Below, piece after piece: positions 43,183 to 52,843 of a stretch of DNA of 64,000 nucleotides (positions within the stretch are counted from its first letter, which is position 1; each line of letters begins with the position of its first letter). Both the position numbers and the translations under genes were made by a program. Source of the DNA: JACNKV01 sp964422145 (GTDB lineage Bacteria; Fidelibacterota; Marinisomatia; Marinisomatales; JACNKV01); the NCBI GenBank assembly GCA_964422145.1, contig CAYQZV010000001.1, positions 195,172-259,171 on the forward strand, read 5' to 3'. Below the pieces are notes generated by a model. The model did not search any database, was not told the origin of the DNA, and saw only the letters and a program-made list of their open reading frames with translations.

Positions 43183-44532
43183 ATGTCTGAACCTTTATTA
43201 CAATTATCTCCGCTGGATGGCCGATATGAAAACCTAACTAAACCGCTGGCGGAATGTTTTTCTGAAAAAGCGCTGATGATCCAGCGCATCAAGGTCGAAA
43301 TTGAATATCTGATTGCACTCGGCGATGCCCCTACGGTTGAAGAACGACCGCGTTTCTCTGATTCCGAAAAAAACAATTTGAGACATATTTATCAACATTT
43401 CACAACAGAAGATGCTGCCGCTGTCAAAGCTATTGAAGCAGAGACGAATCATGACATCAAAGCTATTGAATATTTTCTTCGTACAAAAACCGACAAAAAT
43501 ATCCACCCGTGGATTCATTTTGCACTTACATCTGAAGACATCAATAATTTAGCGTACACATTAATGTGGAAAGACGGTGTTGAAAAAGTTTTCTTACCTG
43601 AGCTGAAAAAAACAAAGAGTGCATTAAACGAATTAGCAGACAAATATGCCGGTTTGCCGATGCTTGCAATGACACACGGGCAGCCCGCCGTTACAACAAC
43701 ATTCGGGAAAGAACTAGCAGTGTTTTCAACGCGGCTTGAACGGCAAATAGCCCAACTGACGTCCCAAGTCTTGTGCGGAAAACTTAATGGTGCCGTCGGG
43801 ACGTGGGCAGCGCATTCAATCGCCTGTCCCGAAACAGACTGGATACAGTTCTCACAGAACTTTGTAAAAACCCTTGGGTTGGAACCAAATTTGATCACGA
43901 CACAGATCGAACCTCATGATTCATTGATTGAAAGCGCACATCAAGTTGTTCGTATCAACTCTATCCTTATTGATTTATGCCGTGATTTTTGGATGTACAT
44001 CAGCAGGGGAATTTTAACACAGAAAAACGTGGCTTCTGAGGTCGGATCATCAACCATGCCTCAAAAAATAAATCCGATTCAATTTGAAAATGCAGAAGGA
44101 AACCTCGGTATTTCAAACGCGATGTTTAATCACTTTGCTGAAAAACTTCCCATATCCAGAATGCAGAGAGATTTGTCCGACAGCACTGTTCAAAGGAATC
44201 TCGGCGCTGCGATGGGGTATGCATTTATTGCACTAAAAAACATAGGTCGCGGATTGGCAAAAATTGATGTTGACACGAAACAGATGGAGAATGAAGTATC
44301 ATCCCGCTGGGAAGTGTTGGGTGAAGCCGTCCAAACGTTGTTGAGAAAAGCAGGACGTGCAGATGCATATGAAATTCTGAAAGAAAAAACGCGCGGAAAG
44401 CAATTGGACAAAGAAAATTATTTAGCACTAATCGACGAATTGCCTTTATCGAAATCGGACAAACAGCGGCTAAAAAAATTGACGCCTAACGACTATACAG
44501 GACAGGCAGAGAAGCTCGTTAAACGTTTATGA
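43183..44532 (+). CDS. purB: adenylosuccinate lyase
   Basis: Releases fumarate from adenylosuccinate to give AMP, and acts on SAICAR in de novo synthesis. 449 aa, of the long E. coli-like type (LSPLDGRYENLTKPLAECFSE at the N-terminus). Fumarase-superfamily signature GSSTMPQKINPIQFEN near residues 288-303; catalytic histidine regions ETNHDIKAIEYF and MTHGQPAVTTTFGKE are intact. 11 bp after hpt. Its end overlaps the convergent phosphodiesterase gene by 6 bp. Confidence 0.96.
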   Translation: MSEPLLQLSPLDGRYENLTKPLAECFSEKALMIQRIKVEIEYLIALGDAPTVEERPRFSDSEKNNLRHIYQHFTTEDAAAVKAIEAETNHDIKAIEYFLRTKTDKNIHPWIHFALTSEDINNLAYTLMWKDGVEKVFLPELKKTKSALNELADKYAGLPMLAMTHGQPAVTTTFGKELAVFSTRLERQIAQLTSQVLCGKLNGAVGTWAAHSIACPETDWIQFSQNFVKTLGLEPNLITTQIEPHDSLIESAHQVVRINSILIDLCRDFWMYISRGILTQKNVASEVGSSTMPQKINPIQFENAEGNLGISNAMFNHFAEKLPISRMQRDLSDSTVQRNLGAAMGYAFIALKNIGRGLAKIDVDTKQMENEVSSRWEVLGEAVQTLLRKAGRADAYEILKEKTRGKQLDKENYLALIDELPLSKSDKQRLKKLTPNDYTGQAEKLVKRL

Positions 44533-45327
44533 TATAAATCGGGGATAGTCGGTAATGATCCCCGATACACCCTGATCTACAAGCCGGTCAACCGCAGGCT
44601 TAGTATTGACCGTCCAAACATTCAAAGCCAATCCCTTTTTCTTTGCGAATGCGATGAGTTTTTCATCAACAAACTCCGCCGTTGGATGAAGGCAGTCAGG
44701 ATGCACCCAATACATACACCATTTTAAATGCATGTTTTCACTGTCAATAATGTATCCGGTCGGGATATCTTTTTGTAGAAACTTTACGATCCAAACAATA
44801 ATCGGATTGAAGCTGGAAACAATCACCTTTTGTTTTATTTTTCCCGCCTGAATCAAACGAACCACTGCACGAGCGGTTCGGGGATCAAATATTTTATGTG
44901 TTTTGATCTCAATGTTAATTCTAAGGTTTTCGGGAAGTGCTTTAGACACATCTTCTAGCAGATAGAGCCGATCCGTTTTATTTGGATGAGACCGAACACC
45001 CGCATGAACAAAAGACAAATCCTCCCAATCTGAATCTGGAATAAACCCGGAACCATCTGTTTCCCGCTCGAGATCAATATTGTGCGAGCAAACCACTTTA
45101 CCGTCCCGCGTACCGATGACATCAATCTCGATTCCCTTGAAGCCGGCATCCATTGCAGCAACATATGAGGACAAGGTGTTTTCAGGAGCATCGTGCAAAG
45201 AACCTCGGTGCCCGATGTACATCGGTGTATCGGTGTAGAAATCCTTTGGGAACACGGGTTTCCACGAAAACAGTACCCACAATATAACGATAAGGATCCC
45301 GACACAAAGTATAAGGAAAATATTCAT
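44527..45327 (-). CDS. glycerophosphodiester phosphodiesterase, membrane-anchored
   Basis: 266 aa from the ATG at 45327, 4 bp after the penicillin-acylase-family stop (an upstream TTG at 45345 is possible). An N-terminal transmembrane helix (about residues 3-20) is followed by a GDPD TIM barrel with catalytic YIGHRGSLHDAPENT (H35), GIEIDVIGTRDGKVVCSHN and ending in GVSGIITDYP. Hydrolyses glycerophosphodiesters to glycerol-3-phosphate and alcohol, probably on the outer face of the inner membrane. Confidence 0.92.
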   Translation of the reverse strand: MNIFLILCVGILIVILWVLFSWKPVFPKDFYTDTPMYIGHRGSLHDAPENTLSSYVAAMDAGFKGIEIDVIGTRDGKVVCSHNIDLERETDGSGFIPDSDWEDLSFVHAGVRSHPNKTDRLYLLEDVSKALPENLRINIEIKTHKIFDPRTARAVVRLIQAGKIKQKVIVSSFNPIIVWIVKFLQKDIPTGYIIDSENMHLKWCMYWVHPDCLHPTAEFVDEKLIAFAKKKGLALNVWTVNTKPAVDRLVDQGVSGIITDYPRFIS

Positions 45328-45331
45328 AGCA

Positions 45332-47743
45332 CTATTTTGGAACAACCATCAGATATCTGAACTCATCACTGTTTCGGATAAAAGATTCATCGAACCAGGT
45401 GGTTCGATATTCTCCGGCATTATACATAAGCGCTTGGTCATCATAGTGCGGAGAGTTGTGAAGACCCGATTGTCCCGTTGGGAGGATGAATTGTGTCTCA
45501 TTAAGATTGTTAAAATCAACGATCCTTCTCATCGATGCTCCCGCCGTTTGTTTATAGGGTTTGGTATAACTGTATCCGCCGGCACGAACCGTTCTTGAAG
45601 ATCCGCCCGATTCAAAAGGTCCCACATTAAAATTAAACAGCCAATCAAGTATTTTAACTTTTCCCATGGAATGAGGATGAGTCATGGAATGCAGCTTACC
45701 CCAAGCCCAAACAGAAGGGTCGTTACCCAGTTTATCTTCAAGCTCTGAAACAGCATCGTTCAAAGACTTTAACAGGATCATATCACGAGTTTCAACAATA
45801 TCTTTGGTCTCAATATTGTCGAACCAGGTTGCTGTTTCTTCCACCAGCATTTTTCTCAGCGTGCGCATATTTAAATACCGGACACCAATAAAGGCATCGA
45901 GGAAAGACGGCCCCAGCAGGGAAAGTTCATCACCAAAGATATTTCGAACGACATGCAGAGTAAAGGATTGAAATATCATAGCTTCAGCTGAGTTGGCTTC
46001 TTCATTTCCGTTCCAGTCGGCCAACATCGAAAACACTTTTTTCATGTTCCCGGTTTCAGTTCCAGTTTTCAAAGAAAGAACTAACGGAAGCATGGTTTGG
46101 TTGAATGGAGAAACCAAGTCCAGCTGTATAGATTTCATATCCTCAACCGTTGCTTTGTCGATTTCAGACAGGCGTTGATTAATCCGTTGAATGCGACTCG
46201 GATCGGCCCAAAGATTTGAAATATAATAAGGAAATTCATCCCCAACCGTTTTGTTGTTTGCTGTTGCAATTACGCCGGACTTCGGATTGTATAAGTATGG
46301 CATTTCTTCAAAGGGAACCCAACTTTTCCAATCATAATCAGGATCGTGGCCGGGTCTTGGAATAAGCATTTTACCGTTTTTACGGATGGGAATATGAACA
46401 GCGGGACGCCAACCGATATTTCCATCTGTGTCGGCATAAACCATATTTTGTCCGGGCGCACAAAATTCGGAGATTGCGTTGGAAAAATCATCCCAATTCT
46501 CAATCAAATTCAAATGAATAATGGATTCAATGTCTTTTGAAGGTTTATGCCCGGTCCAGCTCATAGAAAGAACATTTTCGGAATTTTTCAGCAAAGAATG
46601 AATGTCGCTGATTACAGGACCGTGAACCGTCTTTCGAACAGTGATTGTTGTATCTCTTCCGCCCTTTAGTGGAATCGTCTCCGATATTATTTCCATCTCT
46701 TTCCAATCGTCTCCATGTAAATATAAATTGGGGTTTTCAGGATGTATCTTTTCTGTAAAAAAGTCAATATCGTCTGTCATCACATTTGTAAAACCCCATG
46801 CGCAGTGTTCATTTTGGCCAATGACGGGGAGTGGAATTCCGGCAAGATAAACTCCGCTTACATTAAATCGCCCGCCCTTTAAATGCATTTCATACCACTT
46901 GGCAGGCTGTGTGAATTCAAGGTGGGGATCGTTTGCCAAAATAGGCTTTCCGGAATAGGTTCTGTTGCCGGATAAAACCCAATTGTTTGAACCGAAGTCC
47001 GGGCTGCTGTTTCCTAACAGGTTTCGAATAGCCATCTCTTCATTCCACACGGCGGAAAAAACTTTTTGATAAAAATCATCGCGACTTGTTCCCACAATTG
47101 TTGGAAGATAATCATGATCATCCGGAAGCAGCTCCAGAAGTTTTTTCTCACCAAAATATTCCAAAATGGCTCCATAAACAATTTCCGGCTTCCATGAAGA
47201 CTCTAACTCGTGTGCCATCAAGCGTTCATATCCAGCGACGTCTTGAGGCCGCCAACGAATGGGTCGAACTCCAAGGATTTTGAACTCGATGGGAAGATCA
47301 GAACCCAACTCGTCAATACAGGCATTGATCCCATCACAGAAAGAGATCAGAATTTGTTTATCTTCGGGCGATAATACAGCATACATTTTTTCTGCCATTT
47401 CAGGAATACGCCAAGTTCGGAGATAGATATCGCTTTTCAAGAGGTCGTCGCCGAATAAGAGGGCAAGCTCACCCCGAACGGCAGCAGCGGCAGATGTCAT
47501 TTGAAACAGCCGCTCGCGGGCGGCGACATATCCGGCGGTAAAAAACAGATCATGTTCATTGTTGGCAAAAATATGCGGAGTTCCATAAGAATCGGTAAAA
47601 ATTTCGACATTTTCCTCTATTCCATCTAATACGATGGTACCCTCATAAACAGGAAGAGCATGGTGGAAAAACAGCTTTCCTATAAAAAATGAAAGAACAA
47701 CAACAAAAAGGACTATCGCTAAAAACAAATTCTTTTTTTTCAT
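45332..47743 (-). CDS. penicillin acylase-family amidohydrolase
   Basis: Ntn-hydrolase, 803 aa, with an N-terminal signal/anchor (about residues 4-25). The alpha-chain region (YAAARERLFQMTSAAAAVRGELALLFG type block near residue 72) is followed by the autocleavage site FGSNNWVLSG near residue 250; the serine becomes the N-terminal nucleophile of the beta chain. YSGKPILANDPHL, GVYLAGIPLPVIGQNEHCAWGFTN and the C-terminal GGSSRTVRAGGYSY fit the family. Such enzymes cleave N-acyl groups, including acyl-homoserine lactones in some species; the substrate here is unknown. AAGGAG before the ATG. Confidence 0.93.
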   Translation of the reverse strand: MKKKNLFLAIVLFVVVLSFFIGKLFFHHALPVYEGTIVLDGIEENVEIFTDSYGTPHIFANNEHDLFFTAGYVAARERLFQMTSAAAAVRGELALLFGDDLLKSDIYLRTWRIPEMAEKMYAVLSPEDKQILISFCDGINACIDELGSDLPIEFKILGVRPIRWRPQDVAGYERLMAHELESSWKPEIVYGAILEYFGEKKLLELLPDDHDYLPTIVGTSRDDFYQKVFSAVWNEEMAIRNLLGNSSPDFGSNNWVLSGNRTYSGKPILANDPHLEFTQPAKWYEMHLKGGRFNVSGVYLAGIPLPVIGQNEHCAWGFTNVMTDDIDFFTEKIHPENPNLYLHGDDWKEMEIISETIPLKGGRDTTITVRKTVHGPVISDIHSLLKNSENVLSMSWTGHKPSKDIESIIHLNLIENWDDFSNAISEFCAPGQNMVYADTDGNIGWRPAVHIPIRKNGKMLIPRPGHDPDYDWKSWVPFEEMPYLYNPKSGVIATANNKTVGDEFPYYISNLWADPSRIQRINQRLSEIDKATVEDMKSIQLDLVSPFNQTMLPLVLSLKTGTETGNMKKVFSMLADWNGNEEANSAEAMIFQSFTLHVVRNIFGDELSLLGPSFLDAFIGVRYLNMRTLRKMLVEETATWFDNIETKDIVETRDMILLKSLNDAVSELEDKLGNDPSVWAWGKLHSMTHPHSMGKVKILDWLFNFNVGPFESGGSSRTVRAGGYSYTKPYKQTAGASMRRIVDFNNLNETQFILPTGQSGLHNSPHYDDQALMYNAGEYRTTWFDESFIRNSDEFRYLMVVPK

Positions 47744-47831
47744 GACATGCTCCTTGGACGAAAAGAGTTTTTCGAATTAATTTTCCGGCCATTATTAAAC
47801 AACTGCTTTTAAATAACAGCAATCAATCTGA

Positions 47832-48644
47832 ATGAATAAACCGAATACGCTTAGAACTAAGTTAGGAAAGTTTCCAACCCCAAAGCAACATGGGGCTTGG
47901 GCCATGTTTATTATTCCATCTTTGTTGGTAATGGGGGTCGTTCAAAACATAGATTTTGTTTCTGTTGGGGTCTTTCTTGGATATATTGTTGTGTTTCTAT
48001 CCTATCAACCGGCAACGGATTTTGTTCGTTATTTTCGAAAAAACGCACAGATAGATTTTCCATTATTATTCTGGATATTTATTTTGGGTGGAACAGGTTC
48101 CGCCTTGGTCATAGCGCCCATTGTGTATTATTCAAAGTGGCAAGCTTTGTTCTTTGGCGGGGTTGTGGTTTTTGCATTAAATATTCACCTGTGGCTGACA
48201 TTGAAAAAAGAACACATGTCGGTTTTTGGAGAACTTTTCGGAATAGCAGGATTGACAGCATCAGCGCCGCTAATGTTCATCTATTTACAAGGAAATTTAG
48301 ATACAACAGGTTGGCTGCTGTGGTATGTATCGTATTTGTATTTTGGCGGGAGCGTATTCTATGTTAAGCTGGCTGTTTACCCCAAAAAAGAAAGTGATCA
48401 ACGAACAAAATTAGAAAACAAATTACTTTTGTATAATGGAATTATCCTTGTTTCTCTATGCGGGTTGATCTTTTTTACAGGATTGTCGATATGGATACTA
48501 TCTGCGTTTATTCCATTTATAATAAAATCGATTAACTCTGTTTATACGAAAAATCCCATCAAGCAGAAACCAAGAAGAATTGGAATTAAAGAGTTGATTC
48601 ACGCAACGTATTTCTTGGTAGCGTCCATTCTGTCTTTTTCTTGA
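47832..48644 (+). CDS. YwiC-like family membrane protein
   Basis: 270 aa with seven to eight predicted helices. The N-terminal motif PTPKQHGAWAMFIIPSLL is the hallmark of the YwiC-like family, whose function is unknown. Basic residues at both ends. It is divergent from the penicillin-acylase-family gene and lacks a clear ribosome site. The C-terminus contains KSINSVYTKNPIKQKPRRIGIKE, as in the family. Confidence 0.85.
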   Translation: MNKPNTLRTKLGKFPTPKQHGAWAMFIIPSLLVMGVVQNIDFVSVGVFLGYIVVFLSYQPATDFVRYFRKNAQIDFPLLFWIFILGGTGSALVIAPIVYYSKWQALFFGGVVVFALNIHLWLTLKKEHMSVFGELFGIAGLTASAPLMFIYLQGNLDTTGWLLWYVSYLYFGGSVFYVKLAVYPKKESDQRTKLENKLLLYNGIILVSLCGLIFFTGLSIWILSAFIPFIIKSINSVYTKNPIKQKPRRIGIKELIHATYFLVASILSFS

Positions 48645-48709
48645 GCCGCAATAAGTCAGTAGTGAATAAGTAATTTATTACAGTTTGAACTAAGAGGCTG
48701 TGATGAATA

Positions 48710-49156
48710 TCACGGTTTTACCGAATATTGATATTGAAAAACCCCTCGTTTTGGATTCACTTCAACTTTATCAATAAATTCAACCGATAATTCATTTTTC
48801 AATTCGCCAAATAATTTGATTCCGCGGCCGAAAACAAGCGGATGAATCGTCAAATACATATGTGTGAGGTATGGCGCAAATTTCTCATTGGTTTTTCCCC
48901 CGCCGATCACAAAACATTTGTCAGCGGCAATATTTGATAAAACTACTTTGGGATCATCGTCCCGATGAACGACAATCATCTCCCTGTTTTCTAGGGTAGA
49001 CGGCAACGTATTAAATGTGTTAGATCCCATAATTACTGGATACCCCAGCGTTTGTTTTTTAAACAAGGGTAGGTCTTCTGACCAATCAATGACTTCATTG
49101 GAATGACGGGCAACGTAGCCATCAAGCGTAACAGCAGCGATTAGGATTACATTCAA
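48710..49156 (-). CDS. dihydrofolate reductase-like (RibD C-terminal family) protein
   Basis: 148 aa. MNVILIAAVTLDGYVAR, VIMGSNTFNTLP and CFVIGGGKTNEKFAPYLTHMYLTIHPLVFGRGIKLF match the DHFR/RibD-C fold with its NADPH-binding glycines. It lacks several classical FolA residues (DGYVAR replaces the WxLPxD region), so it is probably a RibD-C-type reductase of unknown substrate rather than the housekeeping FolA. Confidence 0.82.
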   Translation of the reverse strand: MNVILIAAVTLDGYVARHSNEVIDWSEDLPLFKKQTLGYPVIMGSNTFNTLPSTLENREMIVVHRDDDPKVVLSNIAADKCFVIGGGKTNEKFAPYLTHMYLTIHPLVFGRGIKLFGELKNELSVEFIDKVEVNPKRGVFQYQYSVKP

Positions 49157-49178
49157 TTTAACGGTGGTTTATTCGATG

Positions 49179-51749
49179 TTAACGAGAATCTTTGCTCAGG
49201 GCGGATGTGATCAAATAACCCAGGTACTCTCGATGAGCACGAGTGTTTTGATCTTTAGACGGTCGTTTAAGCACTTGTTTTTTTACCCGGCTTAATTGAT
49301 CAAATACATGTGTTTTTGATAAATTGTCATATCGGGAATGTTCATCAAGCACATCAATTAACTGTTGAATGTATTCTGTTTGCAGATTTCTGCGATACGT
49401 ATTGACGGACAGTTTAATATCTTTATCAAACACAGCCGATGTCAGATCGTCCAGCATCTTGGGCAACAGATAGTCGTTTCCGTAACGCTCAGTGTCTGAT
49501 ATTCGTTTCATCACCGCAGGATGCAGCAGATGGCGAAGAACTGATCGCTGAATGGACAACACCCTGTCGTGAATTTTTGGGTCTTCAGTGGAGTAATTCC
49601 ATCCGCGGCGCTGTCTTTGTAAAAACGAAAAAACATATTCAGGGTCGGTAAAAGCATCCGGAGAAAACACCAGTGATTCAAGCAGAGACATCGCCTGTTC
49701 TTGTGTTTCGAGATCAACAGGTGTATAGGGTAAATGAGCTCCGGCTTGACCTGCGAAAGACCGATCCACATAAACACCCCCGATGTATCGCGAAATAACC
49801 CGCGCACAATTTCGATATTCCCGATCCAAGATATAAAACGCATCTTTTAATGGATGGTAGGACATTTCATCTTCAGAATATTTTTCGATCAATTGGTCAT
49901 ACATTCCACGGATGAGCTCCATTCGTTTTTCAGCATACTGAATAGGATCAGAACTCATATCATCAACCATTACTCTTGGATCAACTCCGCCACCGACCCA
50001 ACTCATTGCATCCGCATCGTGTCCAAACAAAAGGACATGCTCAACCGAGCGGGATAGAATAGTGTTCAGCAAATCTTTTTCAGATTGATCAGAGCCGACA
50101 GGTGTGTATCCGTATTCGATTGCCCAGTCATCATACGGGCCGGTACAAGTTGAGTAATATTCGCCTTGCTTTTCAGGGTCCGGAGATAAGTTAACCGTAA
50201 CATAATCCATTACCGAACTGGTCAAGCCGACTTTTTGGGTAAGTTCTTTATTGTGAACATTCTCGATTGAATGCAAATGACTGGATTTAAAATTATGTGC
50301 CAAACCAAATGTATGCCCGAGCTCATGCAAAATCAAGCGAACGATCGATTCTTCCACTAAATCATCCTTAAATGTTTCATCATTTTCAAGAAAATTCATG
50401 GCGGTTGTTCCGAATAGATTCCCCTGGTGGACATGATCGCCCACCGAGCAATAATGTGAATTATCTTCGGTAGAATACAACGCACTGTAACGAACCCGAT
50501 TCGTAAAATAAACATACTCAAGCATAATATCTGCCCCAAGGATTTCACCCGTTCGCGGATTGACAAAACTGGGACCGTATCCACCGAATGGCGGGTTGGG
50601 AGAGGATGTCCAACGAAGAACATTATATCGGATATCACCGGCATCCCAATCGGCATCATCGGGCTGAATTTTTACTTGAATGGCGTTTTTAAACCCCGCT
50701 TTTTCAAAGGACTTGTTCCACCCTAAAACACCCTTTTTTATAGCATCGCGAAATTCCAACGGAGTTGTATTCTCTATCCACCAAACGATCGGTTTTATCG
50801 GCTCTGAAAGTTCAGCGTCGGGATGTTTTTTTTGTAAATCCCATCGATGGATCATGTCCTTCCACGGCGTGTGGGAGGCAGACGTCATATCCTCAACCCA
50901 AGTTGTGAAATATCCGACACGCGGATCATCCCTTCGCGGTGTGTAATCATTGTTCGGCATGGAAATCAAGCTGTGCTGAAGGACAAGCGTGACGTACCGG
51001 GCATCGGTAACGCCCCAGCTTCCGCCACGGCTCGGCGAAGGGTTATCATATACATATTCGACGACGATGTCGGAGTTCATTGGATAATTATTAATAGCCT
51101 GATATTTCGTTTTACTAGAGCTTAGACTGCCCAATGTGAATCGGTCGGATGATGAAATGCCGTGGCGGGCAGACGGTTTGATCTGATACAGATCTTCAGA
51201 AAGAAAAACATTGTTTGCGTTGATCAAATATTTTGTATTGGTAGTGTCTGTGGCGACGATCTTTTCAGACACCATCACCGCTGGGCTTATGTTTGCATCG
51301 GCGGCACGGCTTAACGGATTTTCTGGATCGAAATAAAAAGTGGTATTTTGGGTTTCAAACTCGATACGGTCAAAATATTTTTTAAGCGTAAAAACTTTGC
51401 TTTGGCGATAGGAGCCGCGGTTTAACCCAACGTCAACAATTCCGTCTTTCGCATGCAGAAAATGGATATATTCATTGTTCAGCTGGTTTGTGGTGATCAC
51501 CATAAACAATTCACCATTTGTTGTGTCCTGATAAAACGTGAACAAACCGTCAAAACAATTCATATCTTTTATTTTATCTTCAAACGTTTCTGTTTTTTTT
51601 GTTTCAGGGATGCTCACAGAATCAACGGGGGCGGATGTTTTTTCAGCCACAACTTCAACCGTCGGCATCGTTTGTCCGAATGCAAAACAGAGAAGTGAAA
51701 GACTAAGCACTAAAGATTGGTTCAGTAAATTCATGTTGGTCTCTTTCAT
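49179..51749 (-). CDS. secreted zinc-dependent metalloprotease (DUF5117/DUF4953-type)
   Basis: 856 aa with a signal peptide (LNQSLVLSLSLLCFAFGQ, about residues 8-25). The extended zinc motif HELGHTFGLAHN (about 471-482) is of the metzincin type HExxHxxGxxH. The N-terminal domain with HFLHAKDGIVDVGLNRG and AKYFDR-like strands fits DUF5117, and SVMDYVTVNL after the zinc site resembles the Met-turn region. The ATG at 51749 overlaps the ICMT-family stop by 4 bp, supporting that start. Probably periplasmic or surface protein turnover. Confidence 0.9.
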   Translation of the reverse strand: MKETNMNLLNQSLVLSLSLLCFAFGQTMPTVEVVAEKTSAPVDSVSIPETKKTETFEDKIKDMNCFDGLFTFYQDTTNGELFMVITTNQLNNEYIHFLHAKDGIVDVGLNRGSYRQSKVFTLKKYFDRIEFETQNTTFYFDPENPLSRAADANISPAVMVSEKIVATDTTNTKYLINANNVFLSEDLYQIKPSARHGISSSDRFTLGSLSSSKTKYQAINNYPMNSDIVVEYVYDNPSPSRGGSWGVTDARYVTLVLQHSLISMPNNDYTPRRDDPRVGYFTTWVEDMTSASHTPWKDMIHRWDLQKKHPDAELSEPIKPIVWWIENTTPLEFRDAIKKGVLGWNKSFEKAGFKNAIQVKIQPDDADWDAGDIRYNVLRWTSSPNPPFGGYGPSFVNPRTGEILGADIMLEYVYFTNRVRYSALYSTEDNSHYCSVGDHVHQGNLFGTTAMNFLENDETFKDDLVEESIVRLILHELGHTFGLAHNFKSSHLHSIENVHNKELTQKVGLTSSVMDYVTVNLSPDPEKQGEYYSTCTGPYDDWAIEYGYTPVGSDQSEKDLLNTILSRSVEHVLLFGHDADAMSWVGGGVDPRVMVDDMSSDPIQYAEKRMELIRGMYDQLIEKYSEDEMSYHPLKDAFYILDREYRNCARVISRYIGGVYVDRSFAGQAGAHLPYTPVDLETQEQAMSLLESLVFSPDAFTDPEYVFSFLQRQRRGWNYSTEDPKIHDRVLSIQRSVLRHLLHPAVMKRISDTERYGNDYLLPKMLDDLTSAVFDKDIKLSVNTYRRNLQTEYIQQLIDVLDEHSRYDNLSKTHVFDQLSRVKKQVLKRPSKDQNTRAHREYLGYLITSALSKDSR

Positions 51750-52255
51750 GATTTATCAGATGATTTAAATTCTTTTTTTAAAAAAGTGTATGAAGGAAAA
51801 AATTGTCCGGTTCGTTGCATGTATTCATGATATTGATCTTCGAAACGATCAAGAATATACTGTTCTTCTTTTGTTACAATCCATGACCAGAAAAACGTCA
51901 ACGGGACCACAGACAACAGCAACATCCAGGAGTAAAAGTAAAGAGCAAGCAAGCCGGTTGCAGAGTAGATCAATGCACTGTAAAACGGGTGTCGTATATA
52001 TTGATAGGGGCCATGCGTCACGAGTCTTTTCCCCCATCCGTTTTTGAGCAAGGTGATCATTCCGCCACCATAGAGATAGGCGGCATCTGCCCCCAGAACA
52101 ATCAGCAACAGTATGCGGAAGGTGTCGTCAATTTTTATTGCTGGAATTCCCAATAGTTTTTCTATCGAGAAGAAAACGATCCAAACAACAATGGTTACAA
52201 TCAGACCAACAGGGCCGACACCAAAAATTCGTTTATAATGAGATGAAAGACGCAT
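51746..52255 (-). CDS. isoprenylcysteine carboxyl methyltransferase-family protein
   Basis: 169 aa, four to five transmembrane helices. LVTHGPYQYIRHPFYSALIYSATG is the conserved SAM-binding core of the ICMT/PEMT group, and EEQYILDRFEDQYHEYMQRTGQFFP the C-terminal signature. Bacterial members have mostly unknown substrates. Coupled to the downstream metalloprotease (ATGA). Confidence 0.9.
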   Translation of the reverse strand: MRLSSHYKRIFGVGPVGLIVTIVVWIVFFSIEKLLGIPAIKIDDTFRILLLIVLGADAAYLYGGGMITLLKNGWGKRLVTHGPYQYIRHPFYSALIYSATGLLALYFYSWMLLLSVVPLTFFWSWIVTKEEQYILDRFEDQYHEYMQRTGQFFPSYTFLKKEFKSSDKS

Positions 52256-52356
52256 ATTGAATTTTATTTTAATGTGTAAAGTTACAGTATTTAATCAATG
52301 ATAGTATGATTGGATATTTAGCTGTAATATTTCAGCAATTAGAAAGAGGCCTTTTT

Positions 52357-52560
52357 ATGGAAAAATTAGCATATATCATTCTAGGTTCCGTCGCAATCGC
52401 TTGGATCAGCGCAGTTATCTATGGAATGGTCGCAGCATTTCCGTACGGATTAATTGGATTAATCACCATTTTTGCTGTCGGAATGCTTTTTGTAAAAATT
52501 CTAAAAGAACGGCTGGAAAGCAAGGAAGATGACTATTACGATAAACATATAGATCAGTAA
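52357..52560 (+). CDS. small two-helix membrane protein
   Basis: 67 aa from the ATG at 52357, with AGAGG about 7 bp upstream (a longer frame from 52306 lacks one). Two hydrophobic segments (about residues 3-25 and 27-46) followed by a charged tail KERLESKEDDYYDKHIDQ. No family recognised. Small proteins of this plan are common in the envelope. Confidence 0.65.
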   Translation: MEKLAYIILGSVAIAWISAVIYGMVAAFPYGLIGLITIFAVGMLFVKILKERLESKEDDYYDKHIDQ

Positions 52561-52570
52561 TATCATTCAG

Positions 52571-52801
52571 ATGAACCAATCAACTCAAATCAATGCGTTA
52601 AATGTTTGGAGACAGATTTCCAAAACCTTGGACACCTTCAATTGCTTTAAAAGGGTTTTTGACAATAGAATGATCGCTGAAGAAAGCATTGTCTATCAGC
52701 GAAAGGTTTTCTTCGCGATTAAACAAAAAGCGCTGTTAAGCGGGTTGTCTTTTTCATCGTGGTATAAACTATGGCGAAAGACTGTTTCTGTTCGGCATTA
52801 A
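52571..52801 (+). CDS. hypothetical protein
   Basis: 76 aa, starting 10 bp after the preceding stop. Basic and aromatic (SSWYKLWRKTVSVRH at the end), with no signal peptide and no recognised family. No clear ribosome site. It fills the space between two better supported genes, but the open frame could be chance. Confidence 0.35.
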   Translation: MNQSTQINALNVWRQISKTLDTFNCFKRVFDNRMIAEESIVYQRKVFFAIKQKALLSGLSFSSWYKLWRKTVSVRH

Positions 52802-52843
52802 CATGACTTTAATAGCGTACAAAAAAATATCAGGAGTTATCAA

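Noticed and set aside
48699..48714. TGTGA-N6-TCACG, a second CRP-like site
   Set aside because: It overlaps the 3' end of the DHFR-like gene between two convergent genes, where an activator site has no promoter to serve; one half-site is imperfect.
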